Shown: piece by piece, positions 16,264 through 24,939 of the stretch
Layout of the letters: the number at the start of each line of letters is the position of its first letter
Numbering within the stretch: position 1 is the stretch's first letter
NCBI RefSeq assembly: GCF_020251205.1
Contig: NZ_JAIWYX010000020.1
Span: forward strand, 1-59,704
Reading direction: 5' to 3'
DNA length: 59,704 nt
Origin: Arthrobacter sp. M4
Lineage (GTDB): Bacteria; Actinomycetota; Actinomycetes; Actinomycetales; Micrococcaceae
Notes under the pieces: generated by a model
Database searches by the model: none
Seen by the model: only the letters and a program-made list of their open reading frames with translations
What the model was told of the DNA's origin: nothing
Made by a program: the position numbers and the translations under genes

Positions 16264-17152
16264 CACGGATGCTGAGGTAGATGCCGGTGTGGTCAAGGTC
16301 GCCAAGCCCCTGCAAGATCATGGCCTCGAAGGCGCGTTGGACGCTGCGGGAAACTGGGAGATCCACGCCGGCGCCGGCCGCTATCTCCGCAATGAAGGCC
16401 AAGTCCTTCAACTGGTTCTTTGCAGACCCACCACCAACGAAGTCGGCGTCGATCCAGCGCTGGCCCTTCTGCTGCAGTATCTCCGAATTCGCGAGCCCTC
16501 CGGCAAGGATGGACTGGACCTTCGCAAGATCCAACCCCGAGGCCCCTGCCAGGGCCATAGCCTCTGAGAGGGCGGTAACTGTTGCCGCCACTACGATCTG
16601 GTTGCAGGCCTTGACGACTGATCCTGCGCCTGTGTCCCCGAAATAGATGACCGTTGAACTGTAGAGGTCGAATAGCGGCCTGAGGCGTTCGACCACTTCA
16701 CGGGGGCCGCCGACCATGGTGCTGAGCCGTCCGTCTTCAGCACCGATGGTGCCGCCGCTGAGCGGGGCATCGACTACCGTTACTCCGTGGTCACGGCGGC
16801 ACTCGGCAGCCAGGGCGGCTACGGCAACCGGAGACACAGTGCCATGGATGACCAGGATCGGATCTTCAATCCCCGCGCTTTTCCAGCCGGCCAGGAGTCC
16901 GTCCCGTCCGTGCAGGAGGCCTTCCACTTGGGGCAAGTCGGGCAGGACTGTGAGAACCACCTCGCGTGCAGCTTCGGCTGGCGTCTCAACCACGGACCCT
17001 CCAGCAATTGCCCTGGCCTTGGCACCAGTGCGGTTCCAGAGTGTCAGAGGGACGCCTCCGGCGATGAGGTTTCGGGCAATGGGCGCGCCCATCGGCCCGG
17101 TGCCCAACAGGGCGACGGAGTAGGGGAAGCCGGACAATTCGATGTTGGTCAC
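16238..17152 (-). CDS. 3-hydroxyisobutyrate/beta-hydroxyacid dehydrogenase family protein
   Basis: 304 residues from GTG. The Rossmann motif LLGTGPMGAPIARN opens the chain, DAPLSGGTIGAEDG is the substrate-binding glycine motif, and GAGSVVKACNQ holds the catalytic lysine. The family oxidises beta-hydroxy acids such as 3-hydroxyisobutyrate, tartronate or L-threonate. The GTG at 17152 begins 14 bases after the TRAP gene stop; its ribosome site is weak, so translation may be coupled. It closes the LacI-facing operon (21587 to 16238), so a sugar-acid-type substrate fits. Confidence 0.83.
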   Translation of the reverse strand: MTNIELSGFPYSVALLGTGPMGAPIARNLIAGGVPLTLWNRTGAKARAIAGGSVVETPAEAAREVVLTVLPDLPQVEGLLHGRDGLLAGWKSAGIEDPILVIHGTVSPVAVAALAAECRRDHGVTVVDAPLSGGTIGAEDGRLSTMVGGPREVVERLRPLFDLYSSTVIYFGDTGAGSVVKACNQIVVAATVTALSEAMALAGASGLDLAKVQSILAGGLANSEILQQKGQRWIDADFVGGGSAKNQLKDLAFIAEIAAGAGVDLPVSRSVQRAFEAMILQGLGDLDHTGIYLSIRATNSTAGA

Positions 17153-17166
17153 TTGCGTACCGTGGC

Positions 17167-19107
17167 TTAGAACGGGATCAGGCCGGCGAGGGCGGGGAGG
17201 AACGTACTGAACCATGGAACGGCCGCGAGCACCAGGAGGCCGATGAAGACAGCAATAAGGTATGGCCAGAAGTGTTTAAGGCTGTTCTCCACAGTCTCCC
17301 GGGCGGTGGCGCAGGCCACGTAGAATCCGACGCCGGCGGGTGGAGCGAACGAGCCGATACCCATGGAAATGATGAGCACCATGGCGTACTGCACGGGGTT
17401 GACGCCAAATTCGGTGGCAATGGGAAGCAGCAGCGGGGCGAAGATCAGCACGGCCGGCAGCCCCTCGAGAAGCTGGCCCATAATAATGAGCAGCAGGACC
17501 GTGAACAGCATGAAGAGAATCGGGGAATCGCCCAGGCCTGACATGATGTCATGGATTTGCTGCGAAACTCCTGCCAGCGCCAGCGTCTGGGCCAAAGGCG
17601 AGGCCGCGGCGATGATGAAGAGCACCATGCCAGCCGTCGTCGTGGTTTCCCGCAGGGTGTCGCCCAGCAACCGTTTGCTCCCCCGGCGGTAAGCGGCTGC
17701 CAGGACGAACGCATAGGCGACGGCCACCGAGGAGACCTCTGTCGGCGTCGCGAACCCGCTCAGGATCCCTGCCACCATTCCGACGGGAAGGAGGAGGGTC
17801 GGCAGGGCGAAGAACGTAGCTGAGCCGCGGGCACGCCAGCTTGCCTTGGGACTGGAGACGCCACCCTGCTTGCGGGCCCGGATAAACACGAGCGCCATGA
17901 CCACGAGCGCCAGAAACGCTGCAGGCACGAACCCGGCAAGGAACAGGGTGGTGGTGGAGATGGTGGTGATTGAACCGAGGATGAGCAATACGATGCTCGG
18001 CGGAATGGTTTCACCCATGATGGCCGAAGCCGACAGCACGGCCACAACTTCTCCGTGCGGGTATTTGCGCTCCTCCAGCATGCCGCGCATCGTGGTCCCG
18101 ACGGCCGCCACGTCGGCGACTTTGGATCCGGAGATGCCGGAAAAGATGTACATGGTCACCACGACCACTTGAAGCAATCCGCCGCGCAGGTGGCCGATGA
18201 GGGCGTCCACGAGTTTGGCGAGGGGAAGGGTGAGGCCCGCAGAGTTCATGATGGTGCCCGCGAGGATGAAGAAGGGGATCGCCAGCAGGACGAACCCCTT
18301 CGCCCCTGACGCCATGCCGATCGGGATGGCGCTGACGTCTGAAATGCCGCCCAGGTACAAGTAGATTCCGGAGGCCAGGGCCAGGACGAAAGCGATGGGG
18401 AGCCCGAGGAACAGCAGGACAAACAGCACTACCAGTACGACGACGAGGAGGACGTTGGGCGACGCGTAGTAGAAAAGGGGTGGCGCTGCCATGACGACTC
18501 CAACGAGCGCAGCAACGATGACGGCTGCAACAAGGCTTGGCCGATGCTTCTGTCGCCAGAGCTTGAGGAGGGCGAACCAGGCGATAAGCACCATGCCTAT
18601 CGAGAACGGCATGGAAACCCAGAAGACAGGAAGCTGCAGGATCGGGGTCTTTTCCTCGATCTGTTGGACAAGGGTGGGAACGAAAAGCGCAAAGGCGCCG
18701 GCACTCATAACGAAGACCAGCCAGTCCACCACGGCCGCCAAGTAGGGTTTCCACGGCGCCGGAAGTCGCATGATGAGAGCCTGGACGGACATGTGCGCGC
18801 CCTTTGGATAGGCGATGGCTCCCCCGATGAAAGCGATAGTGAGGAGCGCGATCTCCGAAACCTCCTGGGTCCAGAGCACCGAATCTCCGGTGACCAGCCG
18901 GACTGTGATGTTCAGGAGGATGACGACGAGCTCCGCGAGAATCGCTGCGCCCACGATCCACTCCAGGGTCCTGTCGAGCCAGATCCCGCCGCTCCAGCGC
19001 GAAGGGACATGCCCCGAGTGCAGAATCTCTTCGGCATCGGACGGTAGGACCTCTTCCAGGTCCCGGGGAGTGAGGGTGTGTTCCATGTTCGTCCAGACTT
19101 TCGTCAT
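17167..19107 (-). CDS. TRAP transporter fused membrane subunit (DctQ-DctM)
   Basis: 646 residues, the length of a fused small (DctQ) plus large (DctM) subunit. The DctQ part covers about 40-200 with four helices and WTQEVSEIALL; the DctM part follows with SGSKVADVAAVGT, MGETIPPSIVLL and FAPPAGVGFYVA. It imports an organic acid using the Na+ or H+ gradient together with the periplasmic-type binding protein encoded next door. ATG at 19107 is used; a second in-frame ATG at 19086 is possible because neither has a strong ribosome site. The stop lies 14 bases before the dehydrogenase start. Confidence 0.9.
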   Translation of the reverse strand: MTKVWTNMEHTLTPRDLEEVLPSDAEEILHSGHVPSRWSGGIWLDRTLEWIVGAAILAELVVILLNITVRLVTGDSVLWTQEVSEIALLTIAFIGGAIAYPKGAHMSVQALIMRLPAPWKPYLAAVVDWLVFVMSAGAFALFVPTLVQQIEEKTPILQLPVFWVSMPFSIGMVLIAWFALLKLWRQKHRPSLVAAVIVAALVGVVMAAPPLFYYASPNVLLVVVLVVLFVLLFLGLPIAFVLALASGIYLYLGGISDVSAIPIGMASGAKGFVLLAIPFFILAGTIMNSAGLTLPLAKLVDALIGHLRGGLLQVVVVTMYIFSGISGSKVADVAAVGTTMRGMLEERKYPHGEVVAVLSASAIMGETIPPSIVLLILGSITTISTTTLFLAGFVPAAFLALVVMALVFIRARKQGGVSSPKASWRARGSATFFALPTLLLPVGMVAGILSGFATPTEVSSVAVAYAFVLAAAYRRGSKRLLGDTLRETTTTAGMVLFIIAAASPLAQTLALAGVSQQIHDIMSGLGDSPILFMLFTVLLLIIMGQLLEGLPAVLIFAPLLLPIATEFGVNPVQYAMVLIISMGIGSFAPPAGVGFYVACATARETVENSLKHFWPYLIAVFIGLLVLAAVPWFSTFLPALAGLIPF

Positions 19108-19145
19108 TGAGAGCGGCGTGTGTCAGGGATGGGGTGAATGGGGTC

Positions 19146-20180
19146 TTACTTCGCCGGCGTGAATGCCACTGCCTGATCGAAGAATTCCTTGCCGATGAGC
19201 TTGGAAAATTCCGGGTACAGGCTCTTTGACACGGCCTTGAACTCGTCGAGTGCGGCAGGACTCAGTTCGTTAGCCTTCATGCCCTTGGCCGTCAGTTCGT
19301 CCAATTGCTTCTTCGCCTGTTCAGCGTCATAGCCAGTCTTGAACGTTGCGGTTTCAGCGGACGCGTCCGTCAGCGCCTTTTTCTGGTCCGCGCTGAGTGA
19401 TTCCCACTTCTTGGAGGAGAAAGCAAGGACCCAAGCGTCATTGATGTGATTGGTCAGCGACACATACTTCTGCACTTCAGAGAACTTGTTCGTCCAAGGA
19501 ACCTCGATTGGGTTCTCCTGGCCATCGATGGTGCCAGTCTGCAAGCCCGTAAAGACCTCGGAGAAAGCCATTGTGGTGGGGCTTGCCCCCAGTTTGCCGA
19601 AGAAATCCGTCCACAACGTATTGCCGGGCACGCGGATCTTCAGGCCCTTGAGGTCCGAAGGCTGCTGAATGGGACGAACCGAATTGGTGATCTCACGGCC
19701 CGTCCGGGTCAGGAAGCTGAGGGCAACCGTGTCCTTCTTGGCCAGCTTGTCCTTGAGGTCCTGGCCGGGTTTGCCAGCCAGGAACGCCGCCTCCTCCGTG
19801 GTGTCCTTGAACAGGTACGGAATGCTGATCGCGTTCATTTCCGGTACCACCGAGGCGTACACGGAGGTTGAAAGGATGAGTGCATCCAGGGAACCTCCCT
19901 GCAGTCGCGTGACGGCTGCGTTCTGGTCACCGCTGAAACTTGTGCCGTTGGGAACCACCGTGACGACGACAGACCCGTTGGACGTCTTCTTGACTTGGTC
20001 CGCGAAGTGCTGGGCCGAAACCCCGACAGACGAGGTCAGCGGATCCGGAATCGACAATTGGATTTTGGCGACCGGTGCGGCCTGGCCCCCGGTGGAGGCT
20101 CCGGCTGCGCAGCCGGCAAGGACAGATGCAGCCAGGCTGCAGGCGAGCACTGCGGTAACGGCTCGAGTTTTGGTGTTCAT
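19146..20180 (-). CDS. dctP: TRAP transporter substrate-binding lipoprotein (DctP family)
   Basis: 344 residues. A lipoprotein signal ends in the lipobox LAGC near residue 23, so in this Gram-positive the protein is anchored to the outer face of the membrane. The DctP fold is recognisable: the conserved arginine in LKGLKIRVPGN near 185 (carboxylate binding) and GQENPIEVPW. It captures the organic acid for the fused DctQM subunit encoded 38 bases downstream. GAAAGG precedes the ATG at 20180. Confidence 0.9.
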   Translation of the reverse strand: MNTKTRAVTAVLACSLAASVLAGCAAGASTGGQAAPVAKIQLSIPDPLTSSVGVSAQHFADQVKKTSNGSVVVTVVPNGTSFSGDQNAAVTRLQGGSLDALILSTSVYASVVPEMNAISIPYLFKDTTEEAAFLAGKPGQDLKDKLAKKDTVALSFLTRTGREITNSVRPIQQPSDLKGLKIRVPGNTLWTDFFGKLGASPTTMAFSEVFTGLQTGTIDGQENPIEVPWTNKFSEVQKYVSLTNHINDAWVLAFSSKKWESLSADQKKALTDASAETATFKTGYDAEQAKKQLDELTAKGMKANELSPAALDEFKAVSKSLYPEFSKLIGKEFFDQAVAFTPAK

Positions 20181-20234
20181 GCTATGCCTTTCTTCATTGG
20201 AAGGATGCGATCCGGGTTGGCGCCGGATGGAGAG

Positions 20235-21587
20235 TCAGGCGCCTATGGCGGCCTGGGCGATGAAAGCTTCGGTTTCGCGACGTAGTTCGAGCGCCTGCGC
20301 CAGCGAGTCATCGATGATGACGTCGTCCCAGCCGACTATGGCTCCCTTGGCGACGTCGTTCCGTAGTTCCACGTGGTGCGCCAGCGCTACGGGCAGGGCA
20401 CCGGTCGCTACGGAATGCCTGGCTGAAACCAGCTTGCCCCACACGGTGAAACCGCCTTCGCCATCCAGGAATTCGCCGGCCTTGAGGTCCTTCTTTGCGG
20501 TCGCCACTACGTCGCCGAAAAACCCAACCGGCGCCCCTGTGGGGACCCCGCGGAGTGCGGCATTTGCTATGGATATGTTCAGTTCAAGGCCCACGTAGTG
20601 GTACGGGCGGTACAAAGCGGCGTACTGTCCAGTGGGGTCCGGATGCCAGGGGTATTCGGTGAAGCATCCCGAAACGTAGTCGTTGGTTGCTTTGACTACC
20701 ACGAAGACGCCTTCCTGGGTGTTGTGGCTGATCCAACTGCCATCGCGGTTGACGCTGGACATGACGTCCACGGTGCCCTCATGGGACAGCGAGCCTCCGA
20801 CCTCGCTGGGCCGGCAGATTGTGGCAATCTCTTCCACGTTGCCCGGTGTGAAGCTGAGCCCGGAGTCCGATGGTTCAAGGCCCGCGCCGTTGGCGACGGC
20901 GGCCATCTCGATGGCCGCTTTCGTGCCATCCCGGAACGAAGTGTGCATGTATGGGTTGAGTTGTCCGGAGTCCGTGAGTTCCTTCGAGAATTCCCAGTTT
21001 TCCCAGACGTTATCCGGGTTCATTTCGTGGTAATGCTCGAGGTACTTTGCTCCCTTGCCAGCGCAGACAACGTCAAATCCGCTGGTGCGGGCCCAGTCGA
21101 CAAGTTCCATAATGAGGGCCGGCTGGTCGCCGTAGGCCATCGAGTAGACGACGCCGGCCGCTTCCGCCCGTTTCGCCAATGCAGGTCCGGCCAGCGCATC
21201 CGCCTCCACCGTCACCATGATGATGTGCTTCCCGGTTTCAATAGCCCGCAGCGCATGGTTGATGCCGACTATCGGATTGCCTGTGGCCTCGACGATGACG
21301 TCGATATCGACGTCGAAAAGTTCCTCGGCGTTGGCCACAATGGCCGTGGAGCGGTCCTTCAGCGCCGTGGCGATGTCTGGAGCAATCTGCTCGGAAGGCC
21401 ACTCAACGAGCGAAAAAGCGCCCTCCGCCCGCTTCACATTGATGTCGGCAATGGCGACGACGTGAATCCCGGGGATGTTGTTGGACTGGGCAAGGTACAT
21501 GGTGCCAAAACGCCCGGCACCGATAAGGCCAACGCGGATGGGGCGGCCTTCCCGCTCGCGGTCTTTGAGGAGTTTGTGAAGGTTCAA
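20235..21587 (-). CDS. Homoserine-dehydrogenase-like oxidoreductase with C-terminal SAF domain (COG4091 type)
   Basis: 450 residues from TTG. An NAD(P)-binding domain (RVGLIGAGRFGTMYLAQ, about 18-35; VIVEATGNP) is followed by a C-terminal SAF domain containing the stretch DLKAGEFLDGEGGFTVWGKL near 375-395. Such proteins travel with TRAP or ABC genes in carbohydrate-acid operons; the reaction is not settled. The TTG at 21587 is chosen because the Rossmann motif then lies near the N-terminus; an upstream extension of 50 residues is unrelated. It heads the operon under LacI-type control. Confidence 0.78.
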   Translation of the reverse strand: MNLHKLLKDREREGRPIRVGLIGAGRFGTMYLAQSNNIPGIHVVAIADINVKRAEGAFSLVEWPSEQIAPDIATALKDRSTAIVANAEELFDVDIDVIVEATGNPIVGINHALRAIETGKHIIMVTVEADALAGPALAKRAEAAGVVYSMAYGDQPALIMELVDWARTSGFDVVCAGKGAKYLEHYHEMNPDNVWENWEFSKELTDSGQLNPYMHTSFRDGTKAAIEMAAVANGAGLEPSDSGLSFTPGNVEEIATICRPSEVGGSLSHEGTVDVMSSVNRDGSWISHNTQEGVFVVVKATNDYVSGCFTEYPWHPDPTGQYAALYRPYHYVGLELNISIANAALRGVPTGAPVGFFGDVVATAKKDLKAGEFLDGEGGFTVWGKLVSARHSVATGALPVALAHHVELRNDVAKGAIVGWDDVIIDDSLAQALELRRETEAFIAQAAIGA

Positions 21588-21676
21588 TGGAGTCTCTCTG
21601 GCTAGGTGTCCGCGGTGAAGCGTTCCTTCCGCACTTTGCGAATGGCACAACATCTTCGTCGCGTATCGGCTTTTAA

Positions 21677-21707
21677 AACTGTCCGGTGGCTTGAGAACTG
21701 TCCGGTG
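21677..21707. repeat. Direct repeat AACTGTCCGGTG in the divergent promoter region
   Basis: Copies at 21677-21688 and 21696-21707, 19 bases apart (nearly two helix turns, same face), lie upstream of the TTG at 21587. They could be a second regulator site or part of the promoter. They are not related to the nearby LacI-type palindrome. Confidence 0.5.
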
Positions 21708-21748
21708 ACAGTCCAGCGTGGTCCCGGGGTCGTTCATGAATCGTCCCG

Positions 21749-21766
21749 AGTGGAACCGGTTCCACT
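21749..21766. promoter_or_regulatory. 18-bp perfect palindrome, LacI-family operator
   Basis: AGTGGAACCGGTTCCACT has the central CCGG with GAAC/GTTC arms typical of LacI/GalR operators. It lies between the divergent TRAP operon and lacI-like gene, 118 bases before the regulator start, where it can repress both. Confidence 0.8.
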
Positions 21767-21883
21767 TTTGTACCAGTGAGTGCTAAGCTGTGTCAACGGA
21801 TCCACATCCACTGGTTCAACATGTGACGAAGGCACCGAGGGAAAACATCGGATCGGAGCTACCAATTGCCTCGAGGAGGAGCG

Positions 21884-22918
21884 GTGAAAAAGCCCCCAAC
21901 CATTCGCGATGTCGCGGCTGCTGCGGGAGTCTCAGTCTCGGTTGTGTCCAGGGTGCTCAACCCGGACTCCGGCCCTGTCGCACCGGCAAAGCGGCAGGGA
22001 GTGCTCCGGGTCATGGAAGAGTTGGGCTACCGCCCGCGAGCAGCGGCAAGGGAACTGAGCGTTGGGAAGGCCCTGACCATCGGGCTGGTGGTCACAGACC
22101 TCTCGAACCCCTTCTTCGCCCATCTCGCGGACCGAATTGTGTGGGAAGCCCGGAGCCACGGGGTCCAAGTAGTACTGATGACAACGCAGGAGGATCCACA
22201 TCTGGAAGCGGAGTCACTTGACACCCTGATGGATCGTTCCGTCAGTGGCGTCATCGCTACGCCAACGGGCGGAAACATCGAAAAATGGGCCCGACTGCAG
22301 GATCTCGGCGTAAATGTCGTCTTCGTCGATCGCACCATCGAGGAATTGGGCAGTGTTGACGTGGTCAGCATTGAGAACTTCGACTCCGCACAACGCTCCA
22401 CCGAGTACCTGATAGGACTTGGTCATAGCCGGATAGCCCTCGTCACCGGTCCCAAAAGCACCTCAACCGGCAGGGCACGAATCAGCGGCTACACGGCCGC
22501 GCATGAGAGTGCGTCATTGCCCGTAGATCCCCTGCTCATTCGGGACGTGCCCTTTCGTGGCGATGCCGGAGGAGACGCCGTGGGATCCCTACTTACCATT
22601 CCGCAGCCCCCCACCGCCCTCATCGTCGCCAATACGGCACAGGTTAGAAGCTCTGTGCGGCGCCTGGTCCAGATGGGCGTTGACATTCCGGACCAACTCT
22701 CGCTCATCGTTTTCGACGACAATCCGTGGACTGAACTCATGTCACCGCCGCTAAGTGTCATCCGGCAGCCTTTGGACATGCTCGCGGTCCATTCACTGGA
22801 ACTAGTACTGGGCCGGATGCGTGGCAAGCTGCCGGAGGGCCCGCGCCTCATAGAAGTCAAAGCGGATTTTCTGCCGCGCAACAGCTGCGCACCCGTCACA
22901 AGCGCCCTAGCGCACTAA
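21884..22918 (+). CDS. LacI family transcriptional regulator
   Basis: 344 residues from GTG. The HTH and hinge are canonical: TIRDVAAAAGVSVSVVSRVLN at the N-terminus, then RAAARELS, and a periplasmic-binding-like effector domain starting IGLVVTDLSNPFFA. The GTG at 21884 is preceded by GAGGAGGAG; an earlier TTG at 21866 is unlikely because the HTH would be displaced. Divergent from the TRAP/dehydrogenase operon and very likely its repressor through the 18-bp palindrome; the effector is probably the imported acid or a metabolite of it. Confidence 0.9.
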   Translation: MKKPPTIRDVAAAAGVSVSVVSRVLNPDSGPVAPAKRQGVLRVMEELGYRPRAAARELSVGKALTIGLVVTDLSNPFFAHLADRIVWEARSHGVQVVLMTTQEDPHLEAESLDTLMDRSVSGVIATPTGGNIEKWARLQDLGVNVVFVDRTIEELGSVDVVSIENFDSAQRSTEYLIGLGHSRIALVTGPKSTSTGRARISGYTAAHESASLPVDPLLIRDVPFRGDAGGDAVGSLLTIPQPPTALIVANTAQVRSSVRRLVQMGVDIPDQLSLIVFDDNPWTELMSPPLSVIRQPLDMLAVHSLELVLGRMRGKLPEGPRLIEVKADFLPRNSCAPVTSALAH

Positions 22919-22932
22919 CGAAAAGGAGAACC

Positions 22933-23244
22933 ATGTCCGTCGTAGTCACTGCCACATTTACGCCGAAGGACGGAAATTTTGAGCGGGTGGTCGAAGCACT
23001 GTCGCCAGCCATTTCCGAAGTTCACTTGGAGCCGGGCTGCCTGCTTTATGCCATTCACGAATCACCGAACGGCCAGATTCTCATGATTGAGAAATGGGAG
23101 TCAGCCGAACTGCTCGATGCCCACGGTGAGGGAGAGGCCGTGAAGAAACTCAATACCGCGCTCGACGGCCTCCTTCAACGCCCAGTCGAGGTAGTCCGCC
23201 ACGAGCCAATCCCAGCTGGAACGGCGTCGCAGGGTGCGCTCTAA
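22933..23244 (+). CDS. Antibiotic biosynthesis monooxygenase (ABM) domain protein
   Basis: 103 residues, one ABM domain: VVVTATFTPKDGNFERVVEALSP then EPGCLLYAIHESPNG and MIEKWESAELLDAH. These dimeric ferredoxin-like proteins include cofactor-free quinol monooxygenases (YgiN) and autoinducer-2 isomerase LsrG. AGGAGAA precedes the ATG, and the gene starts 14 bases after the lacI-like stop, so it is probably co-transcribed with it. The reaction is unknown. Confidence 0.83.
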   Translation: MSVVVTATFTPKDGNFERVVEALSPAISEVHLEPGCLLYAIHESPNGQILMIEKWESAELLDAHGEGEAVKKLNTALDGLLQRPVEVVRHEPIPAGTASQGAL

Positions 23245-23272
23245 ATCCGCAAATCCATAATGTCGCAAAAGC

Positions 23273-23308
23273 ACCCCAGGACGCACATATCCCGCCCTGG
23301 GGTATTTT
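23273..23308. terminator. Bidirectional terminator
   Basis: ACCCCAGG (23273-23280) pairs with CCTGGGGT (23296-23303) across a 15-base loop; ATTTTTG follows on the plus strand and CAAAAG precedes on the plus strand (T-rich on the minus strand). It separates the ABM gene from the convergent SDR gene. Confidence 0.8.
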
Positions 23309-23325
23309 TGTGCACTTTCGGCTTG

Positions 23326-24105
23326 CTACAGTGCTGACCAGCCGCCGTCGGAAGCAAGGATGGCGCCATTGACGTTGGTGCCGTCGTCACTGAGCAGGAA
23401 GGTGATGGAAGCGGCCAATTGCGCCGCCGAGACGGGTGTCGGGACGGTGGCTTGCATCAGCGGGCCCAGGCGCTCGGCGGCCAGCTGCGAACCCCAGATC
23501 GCCTCGATGTTCGTGATCGTGGGACCTGGCGCCACAGCATTGAAGCGCAACCCCTTCGGTCCATACATCACTGCGGAATTCTTGGTGAGGCCAACAACTG
23601 CGTGCTTTGAGGCCGTGTAGGCAGCGCCGGCAGCCGAGCCACGGAGGCCCGCTTCCGAGGCAACGTTGACCACGGAGCCCGCTCCGGCGTCAAGCATCAA
23701 AGGCACCACGGCACGGGTGAGACGCATCATCGCGGTGACGTTGATCCGGAAGACCCGCTCCCAGATCACGTCGTCAACTTCATGGATGGGCGCAAAGTTG
23801 TCCATGATTCCGGCAATGTTGGCCAAAGCGTCGACACGTCCGCCTGCGGCCGCCACGATTGCGGCGACCGTGTCTTCACTGGACACATCCCCGGCGACAG
23901 GGACAAAGTCCAGCCCGCCGTGTTCGGTAACCAGTGCGTCCAACCGCTCAGAGCTGATGTCCGCGGCAATCACCTTGCCGCCCTCCTTTGCGATCCGCAG
24001 AGCCGTCGCCTGGCCAATGCCGGAACCAGCGCCTGTCACTATGACGGTCTTGCCGGCGAAGCGGCCATTGGATGTGACTTCCTGCCATGTTGCATCGCTG
24101 TTCAT
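23326..24105 (-). CDS. SDR family NAD(P)-dependent oxidoreductase
   Basis: 259 residues, classical SDR: TGAGSGIG near 24-31, NIAG near 90, the serine in VVNVASEAG, YTASKHA with the catalytic Tyr/Lys, and PGPT after it. The ATG at 24105 follows a strong AGGAGG. Divergently paired with a TetR regulator, with a 17-bp palindrome between them. Substrate unknown; alcohols, keto acids and xenobiotics are all possible for this type. Confidence 0.87.
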   Translation of the reverse strand: MNSDATWQEVTSNGRFAGKTVIVTGAGSGIGQATALRIAKEGGKVIAADISSERLDALVTEHGGLDFVPVAGDVSSEDTVAAIVAAAGGRVDALANIAGIMDNFAPIHEVDDVIWERVFRINVTAMMRLTRAVVPLMLDAGAGSVVNVASEAGLRGSAAGAAYTASKHAVVGLTKNSAVMYGPKGLRFNAVAPGPTITNIEAIWGSQLAAERLGPLMQATVPTPVSAAQLAASITFLLSDDGTNVNGAILASDGGWSAL

Positions 24106-24146
24106 GATGTCCTCCTAAGTATTCGCATCAGTGCTGACCTCACTTT

Positions 24147-24163
24147 ATGACACTCTGTGTCAT
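24147..24163. promoter_or_regulatory. TetR operator ATGACAC-N3-GTGTCAT
   Basis: A perfect 7-bp inverted repeat with a 3-base spacer sits 10 bases before the TetR start and 42 bases from the SDR start, so it can control both genes. Confidence 0.75.
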
Positions 24164-24172
24164 TATGTAAGG

Positions 24173-24850
24173 GTGAATACTGATGGGGTGCCTCAGGAAG
24201 AATCACGCAACCTCGCAGAGCAGCCGGCCGGCGGCCGCCAGCCGGTCCGCCCCGCCGGGCGCCCAGCAACCATCGACCCCGATGCCATCGCGGGAATCGC
24301 CTTGGACCTCTTCGCCCAGCGCGGCTACGAGGACACCTCCATGGAGGACATCGCCAAGGCTGCCGGTATCGGCCGCAAGAGCCTGTACCGCTATTTCTCC
24401 AGCAAAGCCGACCTGGTGTGGGGCGGCATGGAACCGGTAGTTGAGGTGTCAGGCCGCGTTCTAGCGTCCGACGGCGGCGAGCAGGGCGAAGTGCCCGACG
24501 GCGGCCGAACAGTTGACCGCAGAGGTGACGTTCTTGACGGCCTGCGGGCCGCGGCCCTCGCCGGAATTACGGCCATTCCAGACTTGGCAGTGACCAGGGG
24601 CCGCCTGCTGCTCATCGCCGAGCACGCCGAATTGGCGAGCCGGAGCTATGAAGCCATGGCACCCCAGCGTCAGTATGCAATGATTTACCTGATTAGCGCG
24701 GGAATTGCTGCGGATACTGCGTCGTATTTGTGTGCGGCCTATATGGGAGCAACATTCCAGGCCTGGCTGCAATGGGCGGCGGGATCAAGTCCAGATCCAG
24801 CTCCGTATTTGAAGGCGGCGATGGACGTTCTACAGGTTCCAAAAAGGTAA
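24173..24850 (+). CDS. TetR family transcriptional regulator
   Basis: 225 residues from GTG. The N-terminal HTH is typical: AGIALDLFAQRGYEDTSMEDIAKAAGIGRKSLYRYFSSKADL (shown here only as a region, about residues 40-85). The start is placed at the GTG at 24173, just after the operator, because an upstream in-frame GTG at 24131 would translate through the operator. The C-terminal ligand domain appears complete. Divergent from the SDR gene it probably represses. The region directly downstream is a junction with a truncated nuclease-like gene. Confidence 0.82.
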   Translation: MNTDGVPQEESRNLAEQPAGGRQPVRPAGRPATIDPDAIAGIALDLFAQRGYEDTSMEDIAKAAGIGRKSLYRYFSSKADLVWGGMEPVVEVSGRVLASDGGEQGEVPDGGRTVDRRGDVLDGLRAAALAGITAIPDLAVTRGRLLLIAEHAELASRSYEAMAPQRQYAMIYLISAGIAADTASYLCAAYMGATFQAWLQWAAGSSPDPAPYLKAAMDVLQVPKR

Positions 24851-24939
24851 CCGCCTCGTCCCGGGCCTTCGCAAAGAGTGCAAATAGCTCGGTGACTCAG
24901 ACTCATCAGCTACCTAACTGGAAATTTTATATTTCATCG

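Noticed and set aside
20598..21605. Plus-strand frame of 335 codons opposite the COG4091 dehydrogenase
   Set aside because: Antisense to a gene with clear Rossmann and SAF motifs; no recognisable domain.
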